NCBI GenBank assembly: GCA_015064545.1
Contig: SVSA01000005.1
Location: forward strand, 1 to 46,586
Direction of reading: 5' to 3'
Origin: Oscillospiraceae bacterium
Lineage (GTDB): Bacteria > Bacillota > Clostridia > Oscillospirales > CAG-272
Length of the DNA: 46,586 nt
This document shows positions 17,952 through 25,240 of the stretch, in pieces (the first letter of the stretch is position 1; every line of letters starts with the position of its first letter). The notes below the pieces were generated by a model. That model saw only the letters and a list, made by a program, of their open reading frames with translations, was not told the origin of the DNA and did no database searches. The position numbers and the translations under genes were made by a program.

Positions 17952-18168
17952 CCGTAAAAAAAGAAAGAAGTTCCGCTTGGACAGTCGATTCTGGGCCAGA
18001 GTTTTGGTCATTATCCTTGTCGGTACCATGCTTCTTGGCACTTTCTATTATTTTCTTGTTTTTCTCATGATCGGTAAGCGCGCGAACAACCGTGCGGAGC
18101 TTTCCGAAGTGGTTTCTCTTGTCAGTAAGGAGCCGACAGACCTGTTAGGAGAAGCGTATGACTGCTGA
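17938..18168 (+). CDS. Small one-helix membrane protein
   Basis: Starting at the ATG at 17938 this is a 76-residue protein. A GTG at 17929 is also in frame, but it falls inside the GAGGTG ribosome site that serves 17938. The N-terminus is strongly basic (RKKRKKFR), followed by a single hydrophobic helix of about 25-30 residues and a short acidic tail, so the tail most likely faces outward. It overlaps the upstream secreted protein gene by 14 nt and the SpoIID-like gene by 11 nt, which points to coupled translation of all three and perhaps a joint complex. No known family is recognised. Confidence 0.7.
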   Translation: MSQDNRKKRKKFRLDSRFWARVLVIILVGTMLLGTFYYFLVFLMIGKRANNRAELSEVVSLVSKEPTDLLGEAYDC

Positions 18169-20140
18169 GACCGCGAAGCGACATAAGGGGCTCCGCCTTC
18201 TGCGTGCCGTGTCGGTATTGTTAGCCGTCCTTTTGCTGCTTGGCCTTGGTCTTTCGTTGGTTCTCGCATCGCGTGCCGCCTCGCTTGACGCCGAGGCTGA
18301 CAATCCCTTAATACGCGTAGCACTTGTGTACGGAACAGCCGTTAAGCATGATTACGGCTTGCGCGCGGATCACGGGATGATTCTCGGCTATGCCGATGCC
18401 AACAAGGTTTTCACCCCGATTCTGACAACCGAGGCAACCACCCTGCATGCCTGCCGCGACGGCAATATGGTTTTTACCTCGTCCAAGCGCTATATCCTTG
18501 CAGGGAACGGTCAGACGGTGCAGGTGGGCGGTTATCATATTGCGCTGGACTGTTCACCGGATGAAGTCGAGGCGATTGCACGGCTTTTGCCCGAAGAATC
18601 GATCTTCTCCTTTTGGCAGGACGGAAAGCAATCGCTGCTGCTTGGCCAATATACTTCGGAAAATGCGGCGGCTGAAGCGCTTGTTTCCTTGAAAAACGAC
18701 TTTGCCATGACCGATACGGAGGAACCGACACCGTTTCAGAAGGCGTTAGCTACGGCTACGGTGAATATTCCCAGTCATACCGCAGTTGTGTTGGTTGATC
18801 CTTCCACCCATCGGATTGTGTGGAAATTTGAGTCTTCCGATGCAGCGCTTCGCGTCGGTGTTCAGGCCATTCAGACCGAAGAGGAGCATACACATCTTTA
18901 CGGAATGCCGCTCCCATACTACTATGCTTACGATGGAACCTTACTGGTTTCGCCGAATCAAAGCGGCAGTGCGCGCGGTATTCAGGTGGTCAATCAGCTG
19001 CCGCTCGAGCGTTATGTAGCTGGTGTCATTCCCTATGAGGTCAGTAATGCTTGGCCTCTTGAAACGCTGAAAGCGTTTGCCATTGCCGTTCGTTCCTATA
19101 CGGTTTCGCATTTTAATAAGCACAATGGCGCGTATGGTGCCGATCTTTGCAATACGGTTGACTGTCAGGTTTACCGCGGCTTTGCCTCAGCCAATGCGCG
19201 TGTGTTGCAGGCCGTTGCCGAAACCGAGGGTGTAATTGCCGTCTATAACGGCCGTATTTGCAGTACCTTCTATTCCTCCAGTACCGGCGGCTGCACCGCC
19301 AACGTCTGGGAGGTTTGGGGCAGCAATCCCAAAACTTATCCATACCTGCGTGCCGCGGCAACGCCATGGGAAAAATATTCGCAATATGGTAACGGCACCT
19401 CTACCGTGACGGCAACCGGACAGCAGATTTATGAACGTCTCAAGGCGCGTGGCTATACCGCGCTTGACAGTGCGGTTACCGATATTACGTATACAACCGG
19501 TGAAAATACCTCCTACGTTTATACCATTACCTTTACGGATAAAAACGGCCATACCCTGACACTCAAGGGCTGTGAAAATATCTCGATCAATCTCTCTCCG
19601 TATGTCAACAGCGCCAATTTTGTTGTCTGTCAATCGGGGGAGACGGTTACGCGTCTGAATTATACCAAAATGGGCTTCGGAAACACAACCGCCGAACCAA
19701 CCCTGGGTGTTTTGGTCCGTTCCTATCCCAACGATCATCTGCTTGTCGGCCGTCAGGAATTTTCGGTTTTGACTGCGCATGGCACGCATACCTTTTCGGA
19801 TTCGAATACGGAATACGTCATGTCGGATACCGGTATTCATGAGTACAATCTTTCCCACTCGCTTGACTCGCAGTATTATCCGACGATCATCGGGGTAAAC
19901 GGCCAGGAGCTTCCCGATCTTATGAGTCTTAAAACCTTGGTAGAGAGCGAAACACTCCAAACCGAGGGGGATGGCAGTGCCTTTGTCTTTATCGGACGTG
20001 GCTGGGGCCACGGCGTGGGACTGAGTCAGTTTGGGATCAAGGATCTCGGTGATTTGGGATACGATTATGAAACGATCTTCAAGGCGTATTATAGCGGCGT
20101 CGATTTGATTACCTATGCCGATTATCTCGGCGTGTCTTAA
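18158..20140 (+). CDS. SpoIID/LytB-domain protein, membrane anchored
   Basis: SpoIID is a lytic transglycosylase that trims denuded glycan strands during engulfment in sporulation; LytB-like relatives modify wall hydrolysis. This 660-residue protein has an N-terminal membrane anchor (about 15-38), a stretch resembling an SPOR-like repeat (about 140-185), and the SpoIID core from about 280, beginning LPLERYVAGVIPYEVSNAWP. Glu294 aligns with the essential Glu. The core also shows LCNTVDCQVYRG with Cys residues suited to zinc, STGGCTANVWEVWG, and the closing GRGWGHGVGLSQFG. It is longer than typical SpoIID (about 340), with inserted beta-rich segments after the core start. AGGAG precedes the ATG at 18158. 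Confidence 0.88.
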   Translation: MTAETAKRHKGLRLLRAVSVLLAVLLLLGLGLSLVLASRAASLDAEADNPLIRVALVYGTAVKHDYGLRADHGMILGYADANKVFTPILTTEATTLHACRDGNMVFTSSKRYILAGNGQTVQVGGYHIALDCSPDEVEAIARLLPEESIFSFWQDGKQSLLLGQYTSENAAAEALVSLKNDFAMTDTEEPTPFQKALATATVNIPSHTAVVLVDPSTHRIVWKFESSDAALRVGVQAIQTEEEHTHLYGMPLPYYYAYDGTLLVSPNQSGSARGIQVVNQLPLERYVAGVIPYEVSNAWPLETLKAFAIAVRSYTVSHFNKHNGAYGADLCNTVDCQVYRGFASANARVLQAVAETEGVIAVYNGRICSTFYSSSTGGCTANVWEVWGSNPKTYPYLRAAATPWEKYSQYGNGTSTVTATGQQIYERLKARGYTALDSAVTDITYTTGENTSYVYTITFTDKNGHTLTLKGCENISINLSPYVNSANFVVCQSGETVTRLNYTKMGFGNTTAEPTLGVLVRSYPNDHLLVGRQEFSVLTAHGTHTFSDSNTEYVMSDTGIHEYNLSHSLDSQYYPTIIGVNGQELPDLMSLKTLVESETLQTEGDGSAFVFIGRGWGHGVGLSQFGIKDLGDLGYDYETIFKAYYSGVDLITYADYLGVS

Positions 20141-20160
20141 CGTAAGGAAGTGACCATTTT

Positions 20161-21117
20161 TTGACAATAACCGTCATTGGCTGTGGACGATGGGGTACCT
20201 TCATCGCCTACTATTTAGATACGCTCGGCCACACGATAACCTTGTATGGCCGAAAGGGGTCGGAGACCTTTCAGCGTCTTCTTGAAACACGAAATAATGA
20301 TCTGGTGACCCTGTCGGATCGCATTTGTCTTACCGATGAGCTATCGGCTGTCGAAGAGGCTGATATCGTCCTTATTTCCATCGGTTCGCAGGGACTTCGA
20401 TCACTGTGCCAAGAGTCCCCTTTGCAAGCGCTACGGGATAAAACAATCGTGCTGTGCATGAAGGGCTTGGAAATCGGAACCGGTTGTCGCCTGACCGAGG
20501 TGGTGGCGCAAAGCCTTCATCCCTCCAATACGGCGGCCGTTTGGATCGGTCCCGGTCATGTACAGGAGTTTGTGGCAGGTGTTCCCAACTGTATGGTGAT
20601 CGACTGTCATAACGAGGCGGTAAAGCACCGTTTGGTCGAAGCCTTTTCGGGTCCGCTGATTCGTTTTTACTACGGCAGCGATTTGATCGGTAATGAGGTT
20701 GGTGCGGCGGCAAAAAATGTGATTGGTATTGCGGCCGGTATGCTGGACGGCTATCATCTCAGCTCGCTGAAGGGGGCCTTGATGTCCCGCGGAACGCGCG
20801 AAATTTCAAGATTGATCTGTGCGATGGGCGGTAACGAGCTTTCGGCGTACGGTCTCTGTCATCTCGGTGACTATGAAGCCACGGTGTTTTCCCCGTATTC
20901 GCATAACCGTCGCTTTGGTGAGGCCTTTGTTAAGGGCGAGCCATTTGAGGCGCTGGCGGAGGGATATTATACCGTAAAAGCCTTGGTGTTACTGGCAGAG
21001 ACTTATCAGGTTGAGCTTCCGATTTGCCGCGCCGTCTATGATGTTCTGTATGAAAAGGCGGCTCCTCAGACGGCACTTCGCACCTTGCTTGACCGTAGTT
21101 TGAAACAGGAGTTCTGA
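20161..21117 (+). CDS. Glycerol-3-phosphate dehydrogenase-like protein (GpsA family)
   Basis: GpsA reduces dihydroxyacetone phosphate to sn-glycerol-3-phosphate with NAD(P)H for phospholipid synthesis. This 318-residue protein has the Rossmann motif VIGCGRWG (5-12), Lys101 in CMKGLE, the catalytic Lys185 in GAAAKNVIGIAAG, and LCHLGDYEATVFSP then HNRRFGE near the substrate site. The usual GPSFA-E segment reads GPGHVQE (130-136), a noticeable change beside the active site, so the exact reaction is less certain. The start is a TTG at 20161 behind AAGGAAG; no ATG or GTG fits in frame nearby. It lies 20 nt after the SpoIID-like gene. Confidence 0.8.
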   Translation: MTITVIGCGRWGTFIAYYLDTLGHTITLYGRKGSETFQRLLETRNNDLVTLSDRICLTDELSAVEEADIVLISIGSQGLRSLCQESPLQALRDKTIVLCMKGLEIGTGCRLTEVVAQSLHPSNTAAVWIGPGHVQEFVAGVPNCMVIDCHNEAVKHRLVEAFSGPLIRFYYGSDLIGNEVGAAAKNVIGIAAGMLDGYHLSSLKGALMSRGTREISRLICAMGGNELSAYGLCHLGDYEATVFSPYSHNRRFGEAFVKGEPFEALAEGYYTVKALVLLAETYQVELPICRAVYDVLYEKAAPQTALRTLLDRSLKQEF

Positions 21118-21122
21118 AATTT

Positions 21123-22169
21123 ATGAAAGCAACCTTTTATGATGTGCTGATCGCTCATGCGGCCATGTATCCCGCGATGAAGCCGGAGGATTATGTCAAA
21201 TTAGCCTTCCAGTCGGAATTCGGATGCGGGCATTTGCTGACCGATCGTGAGGCGGCCCTGTCCTACTTGCGCGAAGAAATGTCACAGCTGACCGCCGACA
21301 TCCTGGAACCGCTGACGGTTGAGATCGGCGGCGGGTTTTCCAGACTCAATCTTCGCGCGGCCATACGGCATCTGTCACCCGAGATGATTTTTGCTATGCT
21401 CGAGCGGAGCGCGGCTCCGACAGGAACCAAAGAAGGCTTTGATCGTAAGATCTCCTTGATCCGTCGTTCAGCAAAGTTAGGCATTCTTCCTTGTGATGGT
21501 GAAGCGGTTGCCTCGTATGCCGCTTCGCTTGGCGATCATCTTCCGTCCCATTCCGCGCTTTATAAGCGTCTTTATGGGGCTTCCTATCGGGTAATTACGA
21601 CCGAGATGGCGCGTCTGGCACCGATGATTGCCATGATTTCGGAGGCATACTATAAGGCCGGTCGCCTTCATATTGCAATCGACGGTCGTGCTGCTTCTGG
21701 GAAAAGCACGGCGGCACAGGTAATTGCTGAGTTGTTTGATGCCACGCTAATCCATATGGATGACTATTTTCTTCCGGCATCGCGGCGTACCCCTGAGCGG
21801 CTTGCTGTTCCCGGCGGTAATGTGGATATCGAACGATTCCTTGAGGAAATTGCCGCTTCACTGCATAGCGGCTACTTAACGCACGCACGCTTTGATTGCC
21901 AAAAGCAAACCCTTTTGCCGCCGGTTACCGAGGAACGAAAGGATATTGTGATTGTTGAGGGTGTTTATGCACTTCATCCTGAGCTTCGTGATCTCTATGA
22001 TCTGAAAATCTTCTTGGATGTCGATGCCGAAACGCAACGCTTGCGCATCCTTGCGCGTGACGGTGATGCCGTTTGGCAACGCTATCAAAACGATTGGATT
22101 CCGCTTGAGGAAGCCTATTTTTCCGCTACCGATATACGGCTTGATTGTGATTTTATTTCATTTATTTAA
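21123..22169 (+). CDS. Two-domain protein: unknown N-terminal domain fused to a uridine-kinase-like P-loop kinase
   Basis: The C-terminal half (about 180-348) is a P-loop kinase of the uridine kinase/phosphoribulokinase group, with P-loop GRAASGKS at 188-195, MDDYFLP shortly after, VNIERF-like GNVDIERF, and VIVEGVYALHPELRD. The N-terminal 175 residues, beginning with a helical segment that includes KPEDYVKLAFQSEFGCGHL, have no motif I can assign beyond many conserved-looking polar positions. Kinases of this group phosphorylate nucleosides or other hydroxyl compounds, but the substrate here is unknown. The gene starts 5 nt after gpsA and its stop overlaps the ribosome site of the next gene, so it is clearly in the operon. 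Confidence 0.75.
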   Translation: MKATFYDVLIAHAAMYPAMKPEDYVKLAFQSEFGCGHLLTDREAALSYLREEMSQLTADILEPLTVEIGGGFSRLNLRAAIRHLSPEMIFAMLERSAAPTGTKEGFDRKISLIRRSAKLGILPCDGEAVASYAASLGDHLPSHSALYKRLYGASYRVITTEMARLAPMIAMISEAYYKAGRLHIAIDGRAASGKSTAAQVIAELFDATLIHMDDYFLPASRRTPERLAVPGGNVDIERFLEEIAASLHSGYLTHARFDCQKQTLLPPVTEERKDIVIVEGVYALHPELRDLYDLKIFLDVDAETQRLRILARDGDAVWQRYQNDWIPLEEAYFSATDIRLDCDFISFI

Positions 22170-22181
22170 GGAGATATGGAT

Positions 22182-22907
22182 ATGGATACTATTCGACTGA
22201 CAGAAAAGGGGAACTGTCGTATCATTGCTCACCGCGGCTTGAGTGCGATCGAACCCGAAAATACGATGCCCGCTTTCGTAGCGGCGGGAAACCGCTCATA
22301 TTATGGGATTGAAACCGATGTTCACGTTACATCCGACGGCAAATATCTCATCATTCACGACGATACCACCGAGCGTATGGCAAACGGACGCAATCTTTCG
22401 ATAGAGGGCAATACCTTTGACCTTCTGCGCACCGTGCCGCTGGTCGACAAAAACGGAAAAACCGGTCGTATTGATCTGCGTTGCCCCTCGCTGGAAGAGT
22501 ACATAACGATCTGCAGACGTTACGGAAAGAAGGCCATTCTGGAGCTGAAAAATACGATGGAGCCTCAGCATATTGCCAATATCGTTGCCGAAATCCGTGA
22601 GCTTCAGTACCTGTCCGAAACTGTCTTTATTTCGTTCAGCTCTGAAAATATGGTGGAGCTTCGCCGCCTGCTTCCCGAGCAGAAGCTGATGTGGCTGGTC
22701 GGCGCTTGGAATGAAAAGATTCGCGATTTTCTCCTGACTTACCGTTTGGATATCGATGTACACTATGCTGTTGTGACAGCAGAAATGGTCAAGGAGCTTC
22801 ACGAGGCAGGACTTGAGGTAAATGCATGGACCTGCGATAAACCCGACCGTGCCGCCGAGCTCATTGCTATGGGTATCGATTATCTGACAACGAACCTTCT
22901 CGAATAA
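22182..22907 (+). CDS. Glycerophosphodiester phosphodiesterase family protein
   Basis: GDPD enzymes split glycerophosphodiesters into glycerol-3-phosphate and an alcohol. From the ATG at 22182 (241 residues) the key motifs are AHRGLSAIEPENTMPAF (His17, Glu), GIETDVHVTSDG with metal-binding Glu/Asp, and IHDDTTERMANG with the second catalytic His. A C-terminal WTCDKPDRAAELIAMGIDYLTTN completes the barrel. There is no signal peptide, so it acts in the cytosol. An ATG at 22176 is only 2 nt from AAGGAG, while 22182 has an 8-nt gap, so the later ATG is preferred. It lies in one operon with the GpsA-like gene, which handles the same product. Confidence 0.9.
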   Translation: MDTIRLTEKGNCRIIAHRGLSAIEPENTMPAFVAAGNRSYYGIETDVHVTSDGKYLIIHDDTTERMANGRNLSIEGNTFDLLRTVPLVDKNGKTGRIDLRCPSLEEYITICRRYGKKAILELKNTMEPQHIANIVAEIRELQYLSETVFISFSSENMVELRRLLPEQKLMWLVGAWNEKIRDFLLTYRLDIDVHYAVVTAEMVKELHEAGLEVNAWTCDKPDRAAELIAMGIDYLTTNLLE

Positions 22908-22934
22908 TGGTGTCGTATACCCCCCAAAAATTTA

Positions 22935-22976
22935 CCCCGACAGACTTTTTAAGCTCTGTCGGGGTTCGTTGTTTTT
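22935..22976 (+). terminator. Intrinsic terminator ending the 9211-22907 run
   Basis: CCCCGACAGA (22935-22944) and TCTGTCGGGG (22955-22964) form a perfect 10-bp stem with a ten-base loop, followed by TTCGTTGTTTTT. It lies 28 nt after the phosphodiesterase stop. Confidence 0.9.
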
Positions 22977-22988
22977 ATGATACTCAAA

Positions 22989-23013
22989 CGGCAGAGGAAG
23001 GAATCCTCTGCCG
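22989..23013 (-). terminator. Hairpin after the minus-strand membrane protein gene
   Basis: CGGCAGAGGA (22989-22998) and TCCTCTGCCG (23004-23013) form a perfect 10-bp stem with a five-base loop, 33 nt past the stop of the minus-strand gene at 23046. In the minus direction only a short T-rich stretch follows, so termination may be partial. Confidence 0.6.
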
Positions 23014-23045
23014 AAGGGGAAATATTCGAAAAACCCGCTGTTATC

Positions 23046-23477
23046 TTAACGGAATTGCCTTTTGTACTCGGTTTGTTCCTTTTTGAAGGAGAGAATAAGG
23101 TGGCGTGCCGTAACAGCAACAGCCGCAACGATGATGTAGACAAGTCCGAAAACCAACAATAAGCCGAAGGCACCGCTTACGGTCTGATAATGCTTACCGA
23201 TCCAGAAAAAGACGATGCCGATATTCGCTAAGAAAGCGAAAAAGTGAAGAAACAGCGCTGCGAAAAAGGCGAGCTTTTTGGCGCGGAACAGCAGATTGGA
23301 AGCGGCAAAAAGGAAGCAGAACGAAAAAATCTGCATCAGATTTCCGAAATTGATGGTCGGAAGATTCATCTTTGTGTCAGAGGTTGTCAAGAGTAACGAG
23401 AAGACGATGCACAGGATGGTAAAGTACAAGCAGGTAGGGAGAATGAGACGATGGTAGATGGTTTTGAAGGATGTCAT
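23046..23477 (-). CDS. Four-helix integral membrane protein of unknown function
   Basis: This 143-residue protein is mostly four hydrophobic helices (about 8-30, 45-65, 68-92, 100-125) with short loops and a basic C-terminal tail. No catalytic motif is seen. The general form is similar to small four-helix families such as DUF3021, but I cannot confirm membership. A GGAG ribosome site precedes the ATG at 23477, and a TATAAT box lies at 23512-23507 on the minus strand. It is followed by its own hairpin. Its upstream minus-strand neighbour is an M23 peptidase, which ends 86 nt earlier. Confidence 0.65.
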   Translation of the reverse strand: MTSFKTIYHRLILPTCLYFTILCIVFSLLLTTSDTKMNLPTINFGNLMQIFSFCFLFAASNLLFRAKKLAFFAALFLHFFAFLANIGIVFFWIGKHYQTVSGAFGLLLVFGLVYIIVAAVAVTARHLILSFKKEQTEYKRQFR

Positions 23478-23506
23478 ACCGAGCTCCGATCAACGATAGT
23501 GATTCT

Positions 23507-23512
23507 ATTATA
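23507..23512 (-). promoter_or_regulatory. Possible -10 box for the four-helix membrane protein gene
   Basis: A perfect TATAAT is read on the minus strand 29 nt before the ATG at 23477. No good -35 box is seen at 16-18 nt, so this is a partial promoter match. Confidence 0.4.
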
Positions 23513-23563
23513 CCGCTCGGTGAGTTAATATTGCGATAATATTTTATTAACATTTGGTGAAAT

Positions 23564-24553
23564 TTAATCGGGTATGGTATCTATGATGAGATTTGAGGCG
23601 GCTTTTCTGTTCTTTCCGTCCTCAGAGAGGATGGTTTGCATACGGTTTTGCGAAAGAAATTTTGTGAGCTCATAGAGATCAATCCAAATCTGGTTGGGAC
23701 CATCCTTTTGTGAAACATCAAAAATTAATTGAATACCGAAATGCAGATGCGGAGTATTGATATTATTCACGTTTTCCTTGACGCTGTATCCCGTCATGCC
23801 AAGGTAGCCAATCACATCGCCGGCAGTTACGATGTCGCCCTCCTTCCATTCCTCGGTATACGGATGATCCTTTCGAAGATGGGCGTAATAATAATACCGT
23901 TTGTTATCGAAGCTGCGAATCCCAATCCGCCATCCGCCGTACTGATTCCATCCGATCGCCTCAATATAGCCCGATTCGACGGCAATAATCGGTGTGCCGA
24001 TGGCACCCATCAGATCATGACCGAGATGCTCACGACGATACCCGTAATCGCGAGCGGCACCAAAGTCATCATAATGCTGATAGCCGTATCCCGCCGCAAT
24101 CGGCGAAAACGCGCAAAGACCATAGTAGTGCTTTCCATCTTTAAAAAAGTCTCCGACATAGCCGTCAAGCACAGCACCGTAGGCAGAACGATAGTAGGAA
24201 AAGTAAGACAGCGAGGCTGTGATTTCTGCCAATGCTTCACCTTCGCGTAGTCGCTTGGCGAAGGCATCCAAATCGCGTTTTTGATAATGCGTAAAGCTTC
24301 CGCCGTAGCGTGCCCCAAGATAGGCCAGCGCATCGATCCACGAAATGTGACAATCGCTTTGGTAGGTCTCAAGATCAAGATGAAGAGCGTCGTTCATGGC
24401 CTCGGCCGTAAGATCAAAGTCTACCCAACGGATGAGCTTGCCTGCGGTCAGTCGGTGCATGGCGGCGTGTTCGAGCAAGAGAGCGGTTGCTGTCAAAAGA
24501 CAGATAACAGCCGCTAAAAAGCCGGTGAAAAGAAGCTTGCGTTTAAGTTTCAT
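23564..24553 (-). CDS. M23 family metallopeptidase with membrane anchor
   Basis: From the ATG at 24553 this is a 329-residue protein. A GTG at 24562 is in frame, but it lies inside the AGAGGTG ribosome site. An N-terminal anchor (about 8-28) is followed by an all-helical region of about 140 residues and then an M23/LytM domain: HLGHD (His176, Asp180) and TPHLHFGI supply the zinc ligands, with YYYAHL in between. M23 enzymes cut peptide cross-bridges of peptidoglycan. With all metal ligands present it is probably active outside the membrane. It is transcribed away from nusB across a gap of about 260 nt. No clear promoter for it is seen. Confidence 0.85.
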   Translation of the reverse strand: MKLKRKLLFTGFLAAVICLLTATALLLEHAAMHRLTAGKLIRWVDFDLTAEAMNDALHLDLETYQSDCHISWIDALAYLGARYGGSFTHYQKRDLDAFAKRLREGEALAEITASLSYFSYYRSAYGAVLDGYVGDFFKDGKHYYGLCAFSPIAAGYGYQHYDDFGAARDYGYRREHLGHDLMGAIGTPIIAVESGYIEAIGWNQYGGWRIGIRSFDNKRYYYYAHLRKDHPYTEEWKEGDIVTAGDVIGYLGMTGYSVKENVNNINTPHLHFGIQLIFDVSQKDGPNQIWIDLYELTKFLSQNRMQTILSEDGKNRKAASNLIIDTIPD

Positions 24554-24703
24554 GCGGGGCACCTCTCACGTTGATCCTACCGATATCGTATGAAATCAGA
24601 CGGCAGAATATGCCTGGATCGGCTTTGGTCGATATGCATACAGAAATTGAATATTCAGTCAGAAAATTTTTCACCGAAAAGAGCACAAAAGCGCTCACTA
24701 CCG

Positions 24704-24732
24704 TTGACAAAAATGCGAAAAAAGGCTATAAT
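24704..24732 (+). promoter_or_regulatory. Consensus sigma-A promoter of the nusB operon
   Basis: A perfect TTGACA (24704-24709), a 17-base spacer and a perfect TATAAT (24727-24732). The transcript would start near 24739 and carry a leader of about 78 nt containing the palindrome at 24752-24774. The divergent gap 24554-24816 holds this promoter and the palindrome; I see no gene in it. Confidence 0.9.
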
Positions 24733-24751
24733 GTATAATTGAAGTAATAGT

Positions 24752-24774
24752 ACTGTATATACGGTATATACAGT
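24752..24774 (+). promoter_or_regulatory. 23-bp palindrome in the nusB leader, possible operator
   Basis: ACTGTATATAC and GTATATACAGT are perfect 11-base inverted arms with a single G between them. The site lies about 20 bases after the -10 box, just past the likely transcript start, a common place for a repressor to block transcription. The arms are AT-rich with a 1-nt centre, so a DNA-binding dimer is more likely than an RNA stem-loop. The regulator is unknown. Confidence 0.65.
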
Positions 24775-24816
24775 TAGGGATCGGTGCCCCCTGTACCGAA
24801 GAAACGGAAAGACAGT

Positions 24817-25239
24817 ATGGAAAGACGTAAGGCTCGTGAAGCCGTTTTGGCATTGCTCTTTGAGCGTGAATTCAAAAAAGAAGAAGATCCCGCCCTCACG
24901 GTTCGTCTTGCAGAGGAAAACCGTGATATAAAAGCCGATGATTATGTGGAACGTGTCTATTTCGGTGTGATGGATCATCGTGACGAAATCGACGGGTTAA
25001 TTACCTCCCGTTCGATTGGCTGGAAGACAAACCGTATGACAAAAATTTCGCTGACCGTGATGCGAATTGCGGTATACGAAATGAAGTACTGCGAGGACAT
25101 CCCGTTTTCCGTGTCAATCAACGAGGCCGTCGAGCTGACTAAACGCTTTGACGATGAAAAAGCCCCGGCCTTTGTGAACGGTGTGCTCAACGGTGTGGCC
25201 GAGGATCTCGGTCTGAAGGGCGACGCGCCCAAAGCATAA
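24817..25239 (+). CDS. nusB: Transcription antitermination protein NusB
   Basis: NusB joins NusE (S10) on boxA RNA to prevent early termination in rRNA operons. The 140-residue protein from the ATG at 24817 starts MERRKAREAVLALLFE, the typical NusB opening, and ends with INEAVELTKRFDDEKAPAFVNGVLNG, the C-terminal helical signature. A GTG at 24784 in the same frame would add 11 residues not seen in the family, so ATG is preferred. The ribosome site (GGAAAG) is weak. It is the first gene after a consensus promoter and a palindrome. Confidence 0.95.
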   Translation: MERRKAREAVLALLFEREFKKEEDPALTVRLAEENRDIKADDYVERVYFGVMDHRDEIDGLITSRSIGWKTNRMTKISLTVMRIAVYEMKYCEDIPFSVSINEAVELTKRFDDEKAPAFVNGVLNGVAEDLGLKGDAPKA

Positions 25240-25240
25240 G

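Noticed and set aside
11000-24553. Prophage lysis genes (transglycosylase, M23 peptidase)
   Set aside because: Both have membrane anchors and housekeeping neighbours, and no phage structural, integrase or holin genes are present.
24752-24774. LexA (SOS) box in the nusB leader
   Set aside because: The arms look like the E. coli CTGTATATATATACAG box, but the gap between CTG and CAG is 15 bases, not 10. Firmicutes LexA also uses a different GAAC-N4-GTTC type site.
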